Positions 28,165 through 37,108 of a stretch of 64,000 nt of DNA are shown one piece after another. Source of the DNA: Candidatus Foliamicus numerosus. Its GTDB lineage: Bacteria; Pseudomonadota; Gammaproteobacteria; Steroidobacterales; Foliamicaceae. Under the pieces are notes generated by a model that was not told where the DNA came from, searched no databases, and worked only from the letters and a program-made list of their open reading frames with translations. The stretch covers positions 5,001-69,000 of the forward strand of contig JAPYNE010000014.1 in NCBI GenBank assembly GCA_028285945.1, given 5' to 3'. Numbering within the stretch: position 1 is the first letter of the stretch; every line of letters starts with the position of its first letter. The translations under genes and the position numbers were made by a program.

Positions 28165-28926
28165 TTAGGTAGGGGCAAGCTGTTCCGCCAGACTCGCGAA
28201 TTCCGCGGCCGCAATCTGCTCCGGGCGCTGCGACGGATCAATCCCGGCGGCCCTGATCTCCTCTTTGGAAGCCATCGACCGCAAGGCATTGGCGATCGTC
28301 TTGCGGCGCTGCGAAAAAGCCTGGCGAACCAAGCGCTCGAACACTTCCGGCGCCTCAACGCGCAAACCCGAACCCGGGACCAGCCGCACCACCGCCGATT
28401 CCACCTTCGGCTGCGGTCGAAAAGCTTCACGGCCCACAGCAAGGCACCACTCCGGCCGGCAGCGCGATGCCGCCATCACCGTGAGCCGTCCATACCGGCG
28501 GCTGCCCGGTCGCGCGCAAAGACGCTCGGCCACTTCGCGCTGAAGCATCACGGTGATGTCCCGGAAGATGCCGGCAAACTCCAGCAGGCGAAACAGCAAC
28601 GGCGTGCTCAGGTAGTACGGAAGGTTGCCAATCAACCGCAGGTCCGCCGCCGCCACGCTGGCGTAATCGAATTCGAGCGCGTCCGCCACGTGAACCGTCA
28701 TCCGCTCGGCGGGCCAGCGCCCGCGAAGCCGGTCGGCGAGCGCCGCGTCGATCTCCACGGCATCAACGATGGCGCCCGCATCCAGCAGCGGTCCCGTCAT
28801 GGCGCCGCGTCCCGGGCCGATCTCCACGAATCGCTCGCCGGGCAGCGGCCGGGCGATTTCAAGGATTTCGTCGATCACATGCGGATCGACCAGGAAATGC
28901 TGGCCGAGGCTCACGCGCCGGCTCAT
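28165..28926 (-). CDS. rsmA: 16S rRNA (adenine1518/1519-N6)-dimethyltransferase
   Basis: Dimethylates two adjacent adenines near the 3' end of 16S rRNA. 253 residues with the SAM site FVEIGPGRGAMTGPLL (about 33-48), QHFLVDPHVI at the start, and the NLPYYLSTPLLF motif IV (NLPY about 102-105) typical of KsgA. ATG at 28926 is 9 bp after the pdxA stop, in the usual pdxA-rsmA order. Confidence 0.97.
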   Translation of the reverse strand: MSRRVSLGQHFLVDPHVIDEILEIARPLPGERFVEIGPGRGAMTGPLLDAGAIVDAVEIDAALADRLRGRWPAERMTVHVADALEFDYASVAAADLRLIGNLPYYLSTPLLFRLLEFAGIFRDITVMLQREVAERLCARPGSRRYGRLTVMAASRCRPEWCLAVGREAFRPQPKVESAVVRLVPGSGLRVEAPEVFERLVRQAFSQRRKTIANALRSMASKEEIRAAGIDPSQRPEQIAAAEFASLAEQLAPT

Positions 28927-28935
28927 AGCGCCGGC

Positions 28936-29973
28936 TCAGTTCAGCGCCGACGGCGCGGAGCTTCTGCGCCTAGCCATGCGCGCGGCGACGGCCACCGCCT
29001 CCAGCAGGCTGCCTTCGTCAGCCCGCCCCGTTCCGGCCAGCTCGAATGCGGTGCCATGATCGACAGAAGTGCGCACGAACGGCAAACCCAGCGTCACGTT
29101 CACAGCCCGGCCAAAGCCCGCGTGCTTGATCACCGGCAGGCCCTGATCGTGATACATCGCCAGCACGGCATCGAAACGCGACAGGACCGCGGGTGTAAAG
29201 GCGGTGTCCGCCGGCATGGGGCCTTCTACCCGCTCACTGCCGAAATCGGCTATGGCGCGAGCCACCACGTCCTGGTCCTCGCTGCCCAGCTCCCCCTGCT
29301 CGCCGGCATGCGGATTCAGGCCCAATACCGCCACCCGAGGCTTGGCGATTCCAAGGTCGCGTTCCAGGCCCTCCAGCAGCACTGCGAGGACCGCCTGCAG
29401 ATGGTGGCGGGTGATGGCGGCCGGCACTGCGCTGAGCGGCAGATGAGTGGTGGCCAGCGCCACGCGCAGCGGAGCGCGCTCGGGGCCGGCCTCGCAGGCC
29501 AGCAGCATAACTGGCGTGGGCGCCCCGGCCAGACGCGCCAGGTGCTCCGTGTGTCCCGTGAAATCCAAGCCCGCGCGCCGCAACACCGCCTTGTTGACCG
29601 GTCCGGTCACCAGCGCATCGAACTCTCCGTTCAGGCATCCCCTAGCGCCGCGATCGATCGCCTGAAGAACGGCTGCGGCGTTGCGCGGATCGGCGCTGCC
29701 CGGCGAGCACCGGCGGGCCAGCGGAATCGGCTCCAAGCTCAATCCGCACGAGCGCTCGCGCGAGCCGCAGGCCCGGAAATCGAGGCCGAGCAGGCGCGCG
29801 CGCGCGCTGAGCAACTCCGGATCGGCGAGCAGCACCACGCTCAAATCGCGCATTCGAGGAGCGGCCCTGATCACGATATCCGGGCCGATGCCGGCCGGTT
29901 CGCCGACGCTGATCGCGATTCGGACTACTGTTTGTATTCCACGAAGGCTTCGGCGCGCAAACGCTGTAGCCAA
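28936..29973 (-). CDS. pdxA: 4-hydroxythreonine-4-phosphate dehydrogenase
   Basis: Oxidises 4-phosphohydroxythreonine in pyridoxal phosphate synthesis. Motifs seen: GEPAGIGPD near the start, HTEHLARL with the metal His, LNPHAGE and MYHDQGLPV. The only start codon before GEPAGIG is TTG at 29973, which makes the gene overlap surA by 49 bp and adds about 16 residues relative to the E. coli protein (345 against 329). No usual start is found nearer to VRIAISVGEP, so a very rare codon cannot be excluded. Confidence 0.93.
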   Translation of the reverse strand: MATAFARRSLRGIQTVVRIAISVGEPAGIGPDIVIRAAPRMRDLSVVLLADPELLSARARLLGLDFRACGSRERSCGLSLEPIPLARRCSPGSADPRNAAAVLQAIDRGARGCLNGEFDALVTGPVNKAVLRRAGLDFTGHTEHLARLAGAPTPVMLLACEAGPERAPLRVALATTHLPLSAVPAAITRHHLQAVLAVLLEGLERDLGIAKPRVAVLGLNPHAGEQGELGSEDQDVVARAIADFGSERVEGPMPADTAFTPAVLSRFDAVLAMYHDQGLPVIKHAGFGRAVNVTLGLPFVRTSVDHGTAFELAGTGRADEGSLLEAVAVAARMARRRSSAPSALN

Positions 29974-31262
29974 AGCTGGGTTTCCTCCTGCACCTTGCGT
30001 TCGCGCAAGGCCAGGGCAGCGCGCTGACGGCGCACCTCATCGCTCACGTCTTGCATGCGAACGCCGGACCGCTGTGCAATATGCCAGCCGAAGGAACTGC
30101 GGATCGGCGCGCTGATCTCGCCGTCTTGGAGTTCAGCCACCCCGGCGGCAAAGGCCGGATCAAGGTCCTCGGGCGAAACCCAGCCCAGCATCCCGCCTTC
30201 GCTGGCCGATCCAGGGTCCGCAGAGTAGGCGCGGGCCATGGCTGAAAAGCTCTCCCCCGCCGCGATCTGCGCCCGGAGCTCGTCCAGTTCCCGCCGCGTG
30301 GCATCGCTGTCGCGGATTTCATTCGGCTGCAACAGAATATGGCGCACTTCCCATTGCTCCTTGATGATCGGTTCGCCGCCGCGCACCCCATCAAGGCGCA
30401 CCAAATGCACTCCGCTGCCGGTGGTGATCAGTTCGGCGAGCCCGCCCGGCTCAAGCTGCGTGACGTGCGCCACAAATGCGGTGGGCAGCGCGTTGCGCTT
30501 GCGCCAGCCAAGGCTGCCGCCCTGCAGCGCGTTTTGCGCCTCGGAATAGGCGATCGCCAACTCGGCGAAGTTCTCTCCGCCCAGCACGCGCTCACGAAGC
30601 TTCCCGGCCCTCTCGCGGGCCGCCTCCCGCTGTCCGGCGGTTGCATTGAGCGGCACGCCGATAAGAATGTGCGAGACGCCGTACTCCCGGTTGGCGCTTT
30701 CCTCGCCTTCCGCGCCGCGCAAGAAATCATCCACTTCGCGGGGATTAAGAAAAACCCGCGCCACAACATCGCGCTGCCTGAGCGTGTCGAGGATCATCTG
30801 GCTGCGCAGTTCCTCGCGGTACTGCGCATAGTCGAGGCCTTGCTCCGCCAGCGCCTCGGGCAGTTCGCTGAGCGGCACAGCGTTCTGCCGGGCCACGAAT
30901 TCCAGCGCCTGGTTCACCTGCTCGTCGGAAATTTCGATGCCCATGCGACCGGCGCGCTGCGTTTGGATTTCCCGCAGCACCAGCCGCTCAAGCACCTGGG
31001 TGCGAAGCACATTGGACGGCGGTGAACGCAGCCCTTGGGCCCGGATGCTGGCCCGCACCGCCGCCAGTTCCCGGTCCAGCTCGCTTTTGAGAACCACACC
31101 GTCGTTGACCACCGCCACGATGCCTTCAAGCAGGGTGCCGGATCGACTCAGTTGGGCGCCGGCGGGAGAGAACATCATGGCTGCAAGCAAGGGCAGCGCC
31201 GCTAACCGGGCGCAGCGCGCGGCAGCGTGAAAATGCGGTTCCCGACCGCGAAGCGGGTTCAT
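29925..31262 (-). CDS. surA: Periplasmic chaperone/peptidyl-prolyl isomerase SurA
   Basis: Escorts outer-membrane barrels, including LptD, through the periplasm. 445 residues: a signal peptide (LAALPLLAAMMFSPAGA, cut near 36), the N-terminal chaperone domain (GIVAVVNDGVVLKSELDREL), and two parvulin domains (about 190-290 and 300-400; YGVSHILIGV and WEVRHILLQP mark their starts, GGSLGW and GGMLGWVSP the cores). It precedes pdxA and follows lptD, in the classical order. Confidence 0.96.
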   Translation of the reverse strand: MNPLRGREPHFHAAARCARLAALPLLAAMMFSPAGAQLSRSGTLLEGIVAVVNDGVVLKSELDRELAAVRASIRAQGLRSPPSNVLRTQVLERLVLREIQTQRAGRMGIEISDEQVNQALEFVARQNAVPLSELPEALAEQGLDYAQYREELRSQMILDTLRQRDVVARVFLNPREVDDFLRGAEGEESANREYGVSHILIGVPLNATAGQREAARERAGKLRERVLGGENFAELAIAYSEAQNALQGGSLGWRKRNALPTAFVAHVTQLEPGGLAELITTGSGVHLVRLDGVRGGEPIIKEQWEVRHILLQPNEIRDSDATRRELDELRAQIAAGESFSAMARAYSADPGSASEGGMLGWVSPEDLDPAFAAGVAELQDGEISAPIRSSFGWHIAQRSGVRMQDVSDEVRRQRAALALRERKVQEETQLWLQRLRAEAFVEYKQ

Positions 31263-31366
31263 GGCGCTTGACGGTTTATGACGCCGCCCGGCGGCAAAAC
31301 AGGCCTGACCCTTCGGGTTGAGTCTGTCACAACAAAGCGGCAGCGCATAGTGCTAACAGGCCCTGG

Positions 31367-33541
31367 TCATCGGCTGGGGTAGCCGAGCATACCACGCTCG
31401 ATCATTTGCATGGCATCGCCGCCTAAGCTGGTGAGGCCCTTGAGCGTGAACTGCAAGTACACCGAAGTGCCGCCCAGCGAAGCATCCCGCTCCACATGCT
31501 GGCGCCACAGCAGCGCCACCGCGATGCAGCAGGATTCGTATTCGAATCCAAGGTAGCGCTCAAGCTCCACTTCCTCGGCAAAGGAGTAGTTGTAGCGGCC
31601 CACCGCGGTCCAGCGCTCGCTCACCGCCCAGCGGAACGCGAGATCGAGGTTCTCGGTCCGCGCCCAACGGCTGCGATAGGCCAGCCGCAGGCTGCGGCGC
31701 GGGCTCCTGCGGTAAGTAACGGCAACCTCCGAACGGCTGGCGGCATCGATTTCGGCATCCCACAGGTAGCGCATATCCACCCACCAGTCCTGCCCCAAGC
31801 CATAGGCGAACTCGGCGATATAGTCCGAGGCCGCGTCCTCCTGCGAGCTCAGCCCTTCCAAGCTCACGCTGCGGCCCCGAAAGTTGTAGCGTTGCCCAAG
31901 CGTGAATCTCACCAGCTCTTTTCCGTCCGAACTGCGCTGCAGCACCCCCTGCAGGCCGGCGCTCACATGCACGGAGTCGCCCACGCGATCAAAGCCCAGA
32001 TAGCGGTTGGGACGAAACAACTGCACGTAATTGAAATCCGGAATGATGGTGTCGAACACCGGCATGTAGTCCTGATTGACGGTGGGAATAAAGCTGAGCA
32101 TCGCGCGGGGCTGAAGGATCACGTCAAGATTGCGCGACGCGAAGCGCCGCCATAAATCGGCGCTTGCATCGACGCTGGCAACCGGCAGCACCCGGTAGTA
32201 GGTGTCGTACTGGCGCTGAAAGGGTTCGGACACGTGGTAGCCGGTCGCCATCATGGCCAGCGAAGGCATCACGTCCACGGGGCCGGCGCGGTAGCGGGCG
32301 AGCAACTGCGGTTCGAGATGCACCCGGGCGCCTGAGGTGCGCTGGGGGTGCTCGAACCATCCGGTCTCCAGCCGCAGCCGCGCGTCCACGCAGGGCAGCA
32401 GTCCGGGCCAGCGACCGTGCAGGCGGAACTCGGGAACGCGCACATGGGGCCGGAACAGCCGCTCCACGTCCGGATGCACAACCTGGTGCCCGGTCACGCG
32501 GAGCAGGGTGTCGATGTTGTCGCCAACATAGACGGCGGCAAGTTCCCGGCGCAGATGCGTCTGAGCCTGCTCCCAGAATCCCCGGCCGATGTCTTCGATA
32601 TAGAACCGGTCGGAAACCCAGCGGCCGTCGGCGGTCATCGTCCAGCGCTCGGAAAGCCGGGCCTGCATCTCGATATTCATATCGAAGCGCGAGCGCCCGC
32701 GCAGCTTGTCATGCGGCAAATAGCCCAGGTTCAAGCGGCCCGATGCGCTTCGGGTGATGAAGCGATAGTCCGCGCCGGCAAAGAAACCCAGGCGCGACAG
32801 ATAGCGCGGAGTGAGAGTGGCATCCATGTTCGGAGCGATGTTCCAGTACCACGGGGCACCGATCTCGGCGCCGCGGCGGCTGGAACTGCCGATTTCCGGC
32901 ATCAGGAAGCCCGACTTGCGCGTGCCCCGCGCCGAGAAGGACAACGACGGCAGGTACAGAACCGGCATGTCGAGCAGCCTCAGGCTGATCCGCCTGGCGC
33001 GTCCAAACCCGCTGGTCTGCTCCACCTCAATGGATCCAGCGCGCAGTTCCCAGTGACTGCGCCCGGGCAGGCAGCTTGTGTAGATGACATCGTTAAGTTG
33101 CACAAGGCTCTGCTGGCCGTCAATATGGACCGACTCGGCGCTGCCCCGCACCAGGCTGTCGCTCAATGCGTATTTGGCCGTGCCGAAGCTGAATTTCTCA
33201 TCGTCCAGATCCAAAAGCGCGTCGGCAGCGCGCACTCTCACGGCATCTCCGGAATAAGCGACACTGCCGGAAAACTCGAACCGGTTTTCCCTCTGGTCGA
33301 AGCGGGCGGTTTGCACGTCAAGCCTGTGGTTGCCCAAGCAGAAGGAAATGTCGCCCAGAAAATCGAATTCTCCTCCCAAAGCACCCCGGATACCCTTGGA
33401 GGCGGTGATGCCCAAGGTTGAGTCCGAACGCTGCATGGCGATTTCGCAGGCTAGGTTTGCGCCGGGCCGCTCCTCCCACAGATCGGTGGGCGGCGGAGCG
33501 ATACAGGCAGCGGCCAGCGGCGCGAGCAGGGAAATCGGCAA
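31367..33541 (-). CDS. lptD: LPS-assembly outer-membrane protein LptD
   Basis: Inserts lipopolysaccharide into the outer leaflet together with LptE. 724 residues: an N-terminal OstA beta-jellyroll (about 45-190, FCLGNHRLDVQTARFDQREN) and a large C-terminal barrel ending with strand YLQFTLKGLTSLGGDAMQ. A Cys pair (ESCCIAVALL) near the end matches the conserved disulfide-forming CC; partner Cys lie in the N-terminal part. The start is TTG at 33541 with AGGAG at 33549-33553. The signal sequence is short and Ala/Pro-rich. Confidence 0.94.
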   Translation of the reverse strand: MPISLLAPLAAACIAPPPTDLWEERPGANLACEIAMQRSDSTLGITASKGIRGALGGEFDFLGDISFCLGNHRLDVQTARFDQRENRFEFSGSVAYSGDAVRVRAADALLDLDDEKFSFGTAKYALSDSLVRGSAESVHIDGQQSLVQLNDVIYTSCLPGRSHWELRAGSIEVEQTSGFGRARRISLRLLDMPVLYLPSLSFSARGTRKSGFLMPEIGSSSRRGAEIGAPWYWNIAPNMDATLTPRYLSRLGFFAGADYRFITRSASGRLNLGYLPHDKLRGRSRFDMNIEMQARLSERWTMTADGRWVSDRFYIEDIGRGFWEQAQTHLRRELAAVYVGDNIDTLLRVTGHQVVHPDVERLFRPHVRVPEFRLHGRWPGLLPCVDARLRLETGWFEHPQRTSGARVHLEPQLLARYRAGPVDVMPSLAMMATGYHVSEPFQRQYDTYYRVLPVASVDASADLWRRFASRNLDVILQPRAMLSFIPTVNQDYMPVFDTIIPDFNYVQLFRPNRYLGFDRVGDSVHVSAGLQGVLQRSSDGKELVRFTLGQRYNFRGRSVSLEGLSSQEDAASDYIAEFAYGLGQDWWVDMRYLWDAEIDAASRSEVAVTYRRSPRRSLRLAYRSRWARTENLDLAFRWAVSERWTAVGRYNYSFAEEVELERYLGFEYESCCIAVALLWRQHVERDASLGGTSVYLQFTLKGLTSLGGDAMQMIERGMLGYPSR

Positions 33542-33607
33542 GCTGAGGCTCCTCAGTCCAAACGGTGGCCGGCAGCGGCTGGTGCGCCGCCAAGCACGAC
33601 CGGGGTC

Positions 33608-33636
33608 ATCATAGTTTCAATGCGCGCATATTTCAC
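33608..33636 (-). promoter_or_regulatory. Predicted sigma-70-type promoter of lptD
   Basis: On the minus strand, GTGAAA (33631-33636) is followed after 17 nt by TATGAT (33608-33613). These match the consensus at four and five of six positions. Transcription would begin near 33601, giving a leader of about 60 nt before the TTG start. It would drive lptD-surA-pdxA-rsmA. Confidence 0.55.
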
Positions 33637-33683
33637 TTTTACTGTGCTCCGCCCCCCGTGAGACAATCCGCTGCCTAACAGCA

Positions 33684-34388
33684 ATGACCAGCGCACAACA
33701 ACTGATTCGGCCTGCAAAGGCAATGATCCTCGCCGCCGGACGCGGCGAGCGCCTCAGGCCTTTGAGCGACCGTCTGCCCAAGGCGCTGATGCAGGCGGGC
33801 AGCGGAACCCTGATCGAGCATCTGCTTAAGGCGCTTGCCGATGCGGGCGTGCGCGAGGCGGTCATCAATCTCTCGTGGCTGGGCGAAGCGATACGGGAGC
33901 GGCTGGGAGAGGATTCGCGCCACGGGATCCGGATCCATTACAGCGACGAGGGCGATGCCGCGCTCGAAACCGGCGGCGGCATCCGCAAGGCCCTGCCCCT
34001 GCTGGGCGCGGAGCCTTTCTGGGTGGTTAACGCGGACCTGAGAACCGATTTTCCCTTCAGCGCCGTGCATCTGCGGCCGCAGGACCTGGCTTGGCTGATG
34101 CTGGTGGCCAATCCCGCGCATAATCCCGGCGGCGATTTCGGCTTGCGCGGATCGCGGATCGGCGCGCTCGGCGCACGCCATACTTTCGCGGGCATCAGCG
34201 TGCTGCGCCCCGCTCTGTTTGCCGGAATAAAGGATGAGCGATTTCCGCTGGCTCCGCTGCTGCGCACGGCCGCCGACGCGGGGCGCGTGTCGGGCAAGCT
34301 CTACGAAGGCTACTGGGCCGACGCGGGCACCGCCGAGCGACTGGCGGCCATCCGCTCCGCGGGAGCGCCGGCCTCCCCAACACCGTAA
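33684..34388 (+). CDS. murU: N-acetylmuramate-1-phosphate uridylyltransferase-like nucleotidyltransferase
   Basis: 234 residues with the sugar-nucleotidyltransferase start AMILAAGRGERLRPLSDRLPKALMQAG (GxGxR loop and PK(A/P)L) and the acidic metal site in WVVNADLRTDF. In Pseudomonas MurU makes UDP-MurNAc in a recycling route that bypasses MurA, and its gene lies between lptD and the kinase gene amgK. Here it lies divergent from lptD but no amgK is present. Its 3' end overlaps lipB tail-to-tail by 79 bp. Confidence 0.8.
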   Translation: MTSAQQLIRPAKAMILAAGRGERLRPLSDRLPKALMQAGSGTLIEHLLKALADAGVREAVINLSWLGEAIRERLGEDSRHGIRIHYSDEGDAALETGGGIRKALPLLGAEPFWVVNADLRTDFPFSAVHLRPQDLAWLMLVANPAHNPGGDFGLRGSRIGALGARHTFAGISVLRPALFAGIKDERFPLAPLLRTAADAGRVSGKLYEGYWADAGTAERLAAIRSAGAPASPTP

Positions 34389-35005
34389 AGCCGGCCGAGC
34401 AGGTGCGGCTTCAGCCGCTCGGCGGCGCGCGACGGATCGACAGGGCCGCCCAGGTCGGCGAAATTGACCGTTTGAAGGCCCGCGAAGCCGCAAGGATTGA
34501 TCCGCGCAAAAGGCCTGAGATCGGCGCACACATTGAGCGCCATGCCGTGATACGAGCATCCGCGCCGCAAACGCAGTCCGATGGCCGCAAGTTTGGCGCC
34601 GGCCACATACACGCCGGGCGCGCCAGGCCGGCGCGCGCCCTTAATGCCGAATTCAGCCGCGCAATCGATCAGCGCGGCCTCCAGCGCGCAAACCAGAGAC
34701 CGCGGCCCCAGCCGGGCGCGCCGCAGATTCAGCAGCGGATACACCATCAGTTGCCCGGGGCCGTGATAGGTCACTTGGCCGCCGCGGTCGGATTGCTCCA
34801 CCGGAATATCGCCGGGATCAAGAATGTGCGACGGATCCGTCTTCACGCCTAGCGTGAACACGGGGTGATGCTCGCAAAACCAGATCTCATCGGCATCAGA
34901 GGGTTTCCGCTCGCCGGCAAAGCGCTGCATTCGCCGCGCCACCTCCGGCCACGGCTGGCGCCCCAGCCAGCGAAACTTTGCGGAATCCGACAGCAGGATG
35001 CTCAC
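34310..35005 (-). CDS. lipB: Octanoyl-[acyl carrier protein]:protein octanoyltransferase
   Basis: Moves octanoate from ACP to lipoyl domains in lipoate synthesis. 231 residues from GTG at 35005, with AAGGA seven bases upstream. Motifs: DRGGQVTYHGPGQLMVYPLL, the catalytic Lys in GAKLAAIGLRLRRG and the catalytic Cys in INPCGFAGL. The last 26 codons lie in the overlap with murU on the other strand. It ends the dacA-lipB part of the cell-shape operon; lipA is not next to it. Confidence 0.95.
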   Translation of the reverse strand: MSILLSDSAKFRWLGRQPWPEVARRMQRFAGERKPSDADEIWFCEHHPVFTLGVKTDPSHILDPGDIPVEQSDRGGQVTYHGPGQLMVYPLLNLRRARLGPRSLVCALEAALIDCAAEFGIKGARRPGAPGVYVAGAKLAAIGLRLRRGCSYHGMALNVCADLRPFARINPCGFAGLQTVNFADLGGPVDPSRAAERLKPHLLGRLYGVGEAGAPAERMAASRSAVPASAQ

Positions 35006-35034
35006 GTCGGTGTCCTTCGATGCGCTTTGATCCC

Positions 35035-35139
35035 GCCGTTTCCTGTTCCTTTCCTCCGGGAGTATAGGAGCCATGGACGGCGGATCAAGCCCCATGGATG
35101 GGTTCATGCGTCTCCCGGAGGAAAGGAACAGGAAACGGC
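35035..35139. repeat. Hairpin repeat copy F
   Basis: Arms 35035-35062 and 35112-35139 are perfectly complementary over 28 bp. The 49-nt loop reads TATAGGAGCCATGGACGGCG and then CAAGCCCCATGGATGGGTTC. It fills most of the dacA-lipB gap (35006-35157), just upstream of the lipB ribosome-binding site. Confidence 0.92.
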
Positions 35140-35157
35140 TGCGGAGGCCAGCACGGG

Positions 35158-36312
35158 CTATTCGAACCACAGCAGAACGGCATCCCGCGTGCGTTGCCAC
35201 CAGCTTCCGGCCGAAACCGCGCGCGCCGGAACCAGCGGCTGCTGGACAAGCACCTCGCCATTGGCCGTAATGATCACCTTGCCGACTACGGTGTCCGCGG
35301 CCAGCGGGGCGATCAGGGGCTCGTTGATCACAACCTCGGTTTCGGCACCGTCGGCCGCGCGCTTGGGAAGCGTCATCGCCACTTCTTCGGACACGGTCAG
35401 GCCGATCACCGTATCGCTGCCCTTCCACACACGCGCGGAACCCAGGGATGCGCCCGCCTCAAGCAGCGTGCGGTTCTCGAAGTAGCGAAAACCGTAGCTC
35501 AGCAATCGCAGCGCGTCCTGCGACCGCTGGGCATCGCTGGAAGCACCCATCACCACGGCAATCAGGCGCATGCCGTCGCGCACCGCCGAGGCAACCAGGC
35601 AATATCCCGCCGATTGCGTGTGCCCCGTCTTGACGCCGTCCACCGTGGCATCCCGCGCCAGCAACGTGTTGCGGTTCGGTTGCGCGATTCCGTTCCAAGT
35701 GAATTCGCGGATCGCATGCATGGCGTACAGTTCCGGGTAATCGCGAATCATGGCGCGGGTCAGAAGCGCGGTGTCGGCGGCGGTGGTGTAATGGTTCTCG
35801 CCGGGCCAGCCGGTCGAGTTCTCATAGCGGGTGCCGGCGAGTCCCAATCTTGCGGCCGTTGCATTCATGATCCCTGCAAAGTCCTCTTCCGCCCCCGCCA
35901 GATGCTCGGCCAGCGCCACGCTGGCATCGTTGCCCGACTGCACGATCATCCCCAGCAGCAAGTTTTCCACGCTGACCCGGCTGTTCAAGTCGAGAAAGGT
36001 TCTGGATCCCTGCATGCGCCAAGCGTTCTCACTGATGACGGCCTCCTCCGAAAAGCGGGTCTCGCCCGAGCGCACCGACTCGAATACCACGTAGGCGCTC
36101 ATGATCTTGGTGATGCTGGCCGGCTCCACCCGGAGATCCGGCTCGCGCGAGGCCAAAACCGTCCCGGTTGACTGCTCCATCAGCACGAACGACGAAACCT
36201 CAAGCGCTGGTGGCTGCGGCAGCCCGGGCGCTGGACGCGCCGTTTGCGCGCCCGCCGAGGGAAGCGCAAACGCAACCATCAGCCCCAAAAGCGATACGGT
36301 GCTTTTCTTCAT
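35158..36312 (-). CDS. dacA: D-alanyl-D-alanine carboxypeptidase (PBP5/6 family)
   Basis: Trims the last D-Ala of murein pentapeptides in the periplasm. 384 residues with a signal peptide (LLGLMVAFALPSAGA), the SxxK motif in ASITKIMSAY, SGN in QSGNDASVALAEH, KTG in DGVKTGHTQSAGY, and a C-terminal PBP5_C domain ending in an amphipathic anchor (SWWQRTRDAVLLWFE). It is the eighth gene of the mreB-led cluster. Confidence 0.97.
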   Translation of the reverse strand: MKKSTVSLLGLMVAFALPSAGAQTARPAPGLPQPPALEVSSFVLMEQSTGTVLASREPDLRVEPASITKIMSAYVVFESVRSGETRFSEEAVISENAWRMQGSRTFLDLNSRVSVENLLLGMIVQSGNDASVALAEHLAGAEEDFAGIMNATAARLGLAGTRYENSTGWPGENHYTTAADTALLTRAMIRDYPELYAMHAIREFTWNGIAQPNRNTLLARDATVDGVKTGHTQSAGYCLVASAVRDGMRLIAVVMGASSDAQRSQDALRLLSYGFRYFENRTLLEAGASLGSARVWKGSDTVIGLTVSEEVAMTLPKRAADGAETEVVINEPLIAPLAADTVVGKVIITANGEVLVQQPLVPARAVSAGSWWQRTRDAVLLWFE

Positions 36313-36346
36313 ACTTGGTCCTTAGATGCAGTGTGTGGTCTCGACG

Positions 36347-37096
36347 CTACCCGGGAGGCGCATTGCCGGACACCCGCATCGTCCGCGCAATGCCCAGCGC
36401 CGCCAGCCTTCCCTCCAGCCTTCCGAATTCGCGGTCATTCCCGAGCGGGCCCACCCATACGGCATACACGCCGTTGCCCTTGCGGCGCACATACACGCCG
36501 GTAATGCCTGCCTGCCGAATCCGTTGATACAACTTAACAGCGTTGTCGCGGAAGGCGAACGCGCCGGCTTGGATGTAGGCATGGGCGCCCCCTGCGATGG
36601 CGGGCTCCGGCGACCCTCCGGGCTCCAGCGCTTCCACGCGCACTCTGGCCGTGCCAGGCCGAACCACGCCCAGCTCCCTGGCCGCGCTGTAAGACAGGTC
36701 GATCACGCGCCCCTCCACGAACGGCCCGCGGTCGTTGACGCGCAGCTCAAGGCGGCGGCCGTTTTCGAGATTAGTGACCCGCACCCGGGTGGGCAGCGGC
36801 AGAGTCTTGTGCGCGGCGGTCATGGCGTACATGTTGTAGGTTTCGCCCAAAGCGGTGGGCCTGCCGTGAAACTTCTCCCCGTACCACGAGGCGATGCCGG
36901 TCTCGACGAAGCCTTCGGCGGACACCATGGGGCAATAGCGCTCGCCGAATTGCGTATAGCAATCCTTTCCAGGACGGCCTCCGGATGAACCGCCCCATGC
37001 AAAGCCGGCCACGTCCCTGATGACCGAGCAGGAAGACGCAAGGATGACGGAGCCCGCCAGGAGCATCATCCGCGCCAGTTTTGCGTGAGACGACAC
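36347..37096 (-). CDS. rlpA: RlpA-family septal ring lytic transglycosylase with SPOR domain
   Basis: Cleaves peptide-free glycan strands at the septum. 249 residues: lipoprotein signal with lipobox LASSC, the double-psi beta-barrel (GIASWYGEKFHGRPTALGE, ending VNDRGPFVEGRVIDLSYSAA, with the catalytic Asp/His region) and a C-terminal SPOR domain (AYIQAGAFAFRDNAVKLYQR, VWVGPLGND). It lies between mltB and dacA as in E. coli. Confidence 0.95.
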   Translation of the reverse strand: MSSHAKLARMMLLAGSVILASSCSVIRDVAGFAWGGSSGGRPGKDCYTQFGERYCPMVSAEGFVETGIASWYGEKFHGRPTALGETYNMYAMTAAHKTLPLPTRVRVTNLENGRRLELRVNDRGPFVEGRVIDLSYSAARELGVVRPGTARVRVEALEPGGSPEPAIAGGAHAYIQAGAFAFRDNAVKLYQRIRQAGITGVYVRRKGNGVYAVWVGPLGNDREFGRLEGRLAALGIARTMRVSGNAPPG

Positions 37097-37108
37097 TAGA
37101 ACACTGGA

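Noticed and set aside
35006..35428. Longer start for lipB
   Set aside because: It would add residues encoded by hairpin copy F and antiphase dacA; GTG at 35005 has a ribosome-binding site and the right length.
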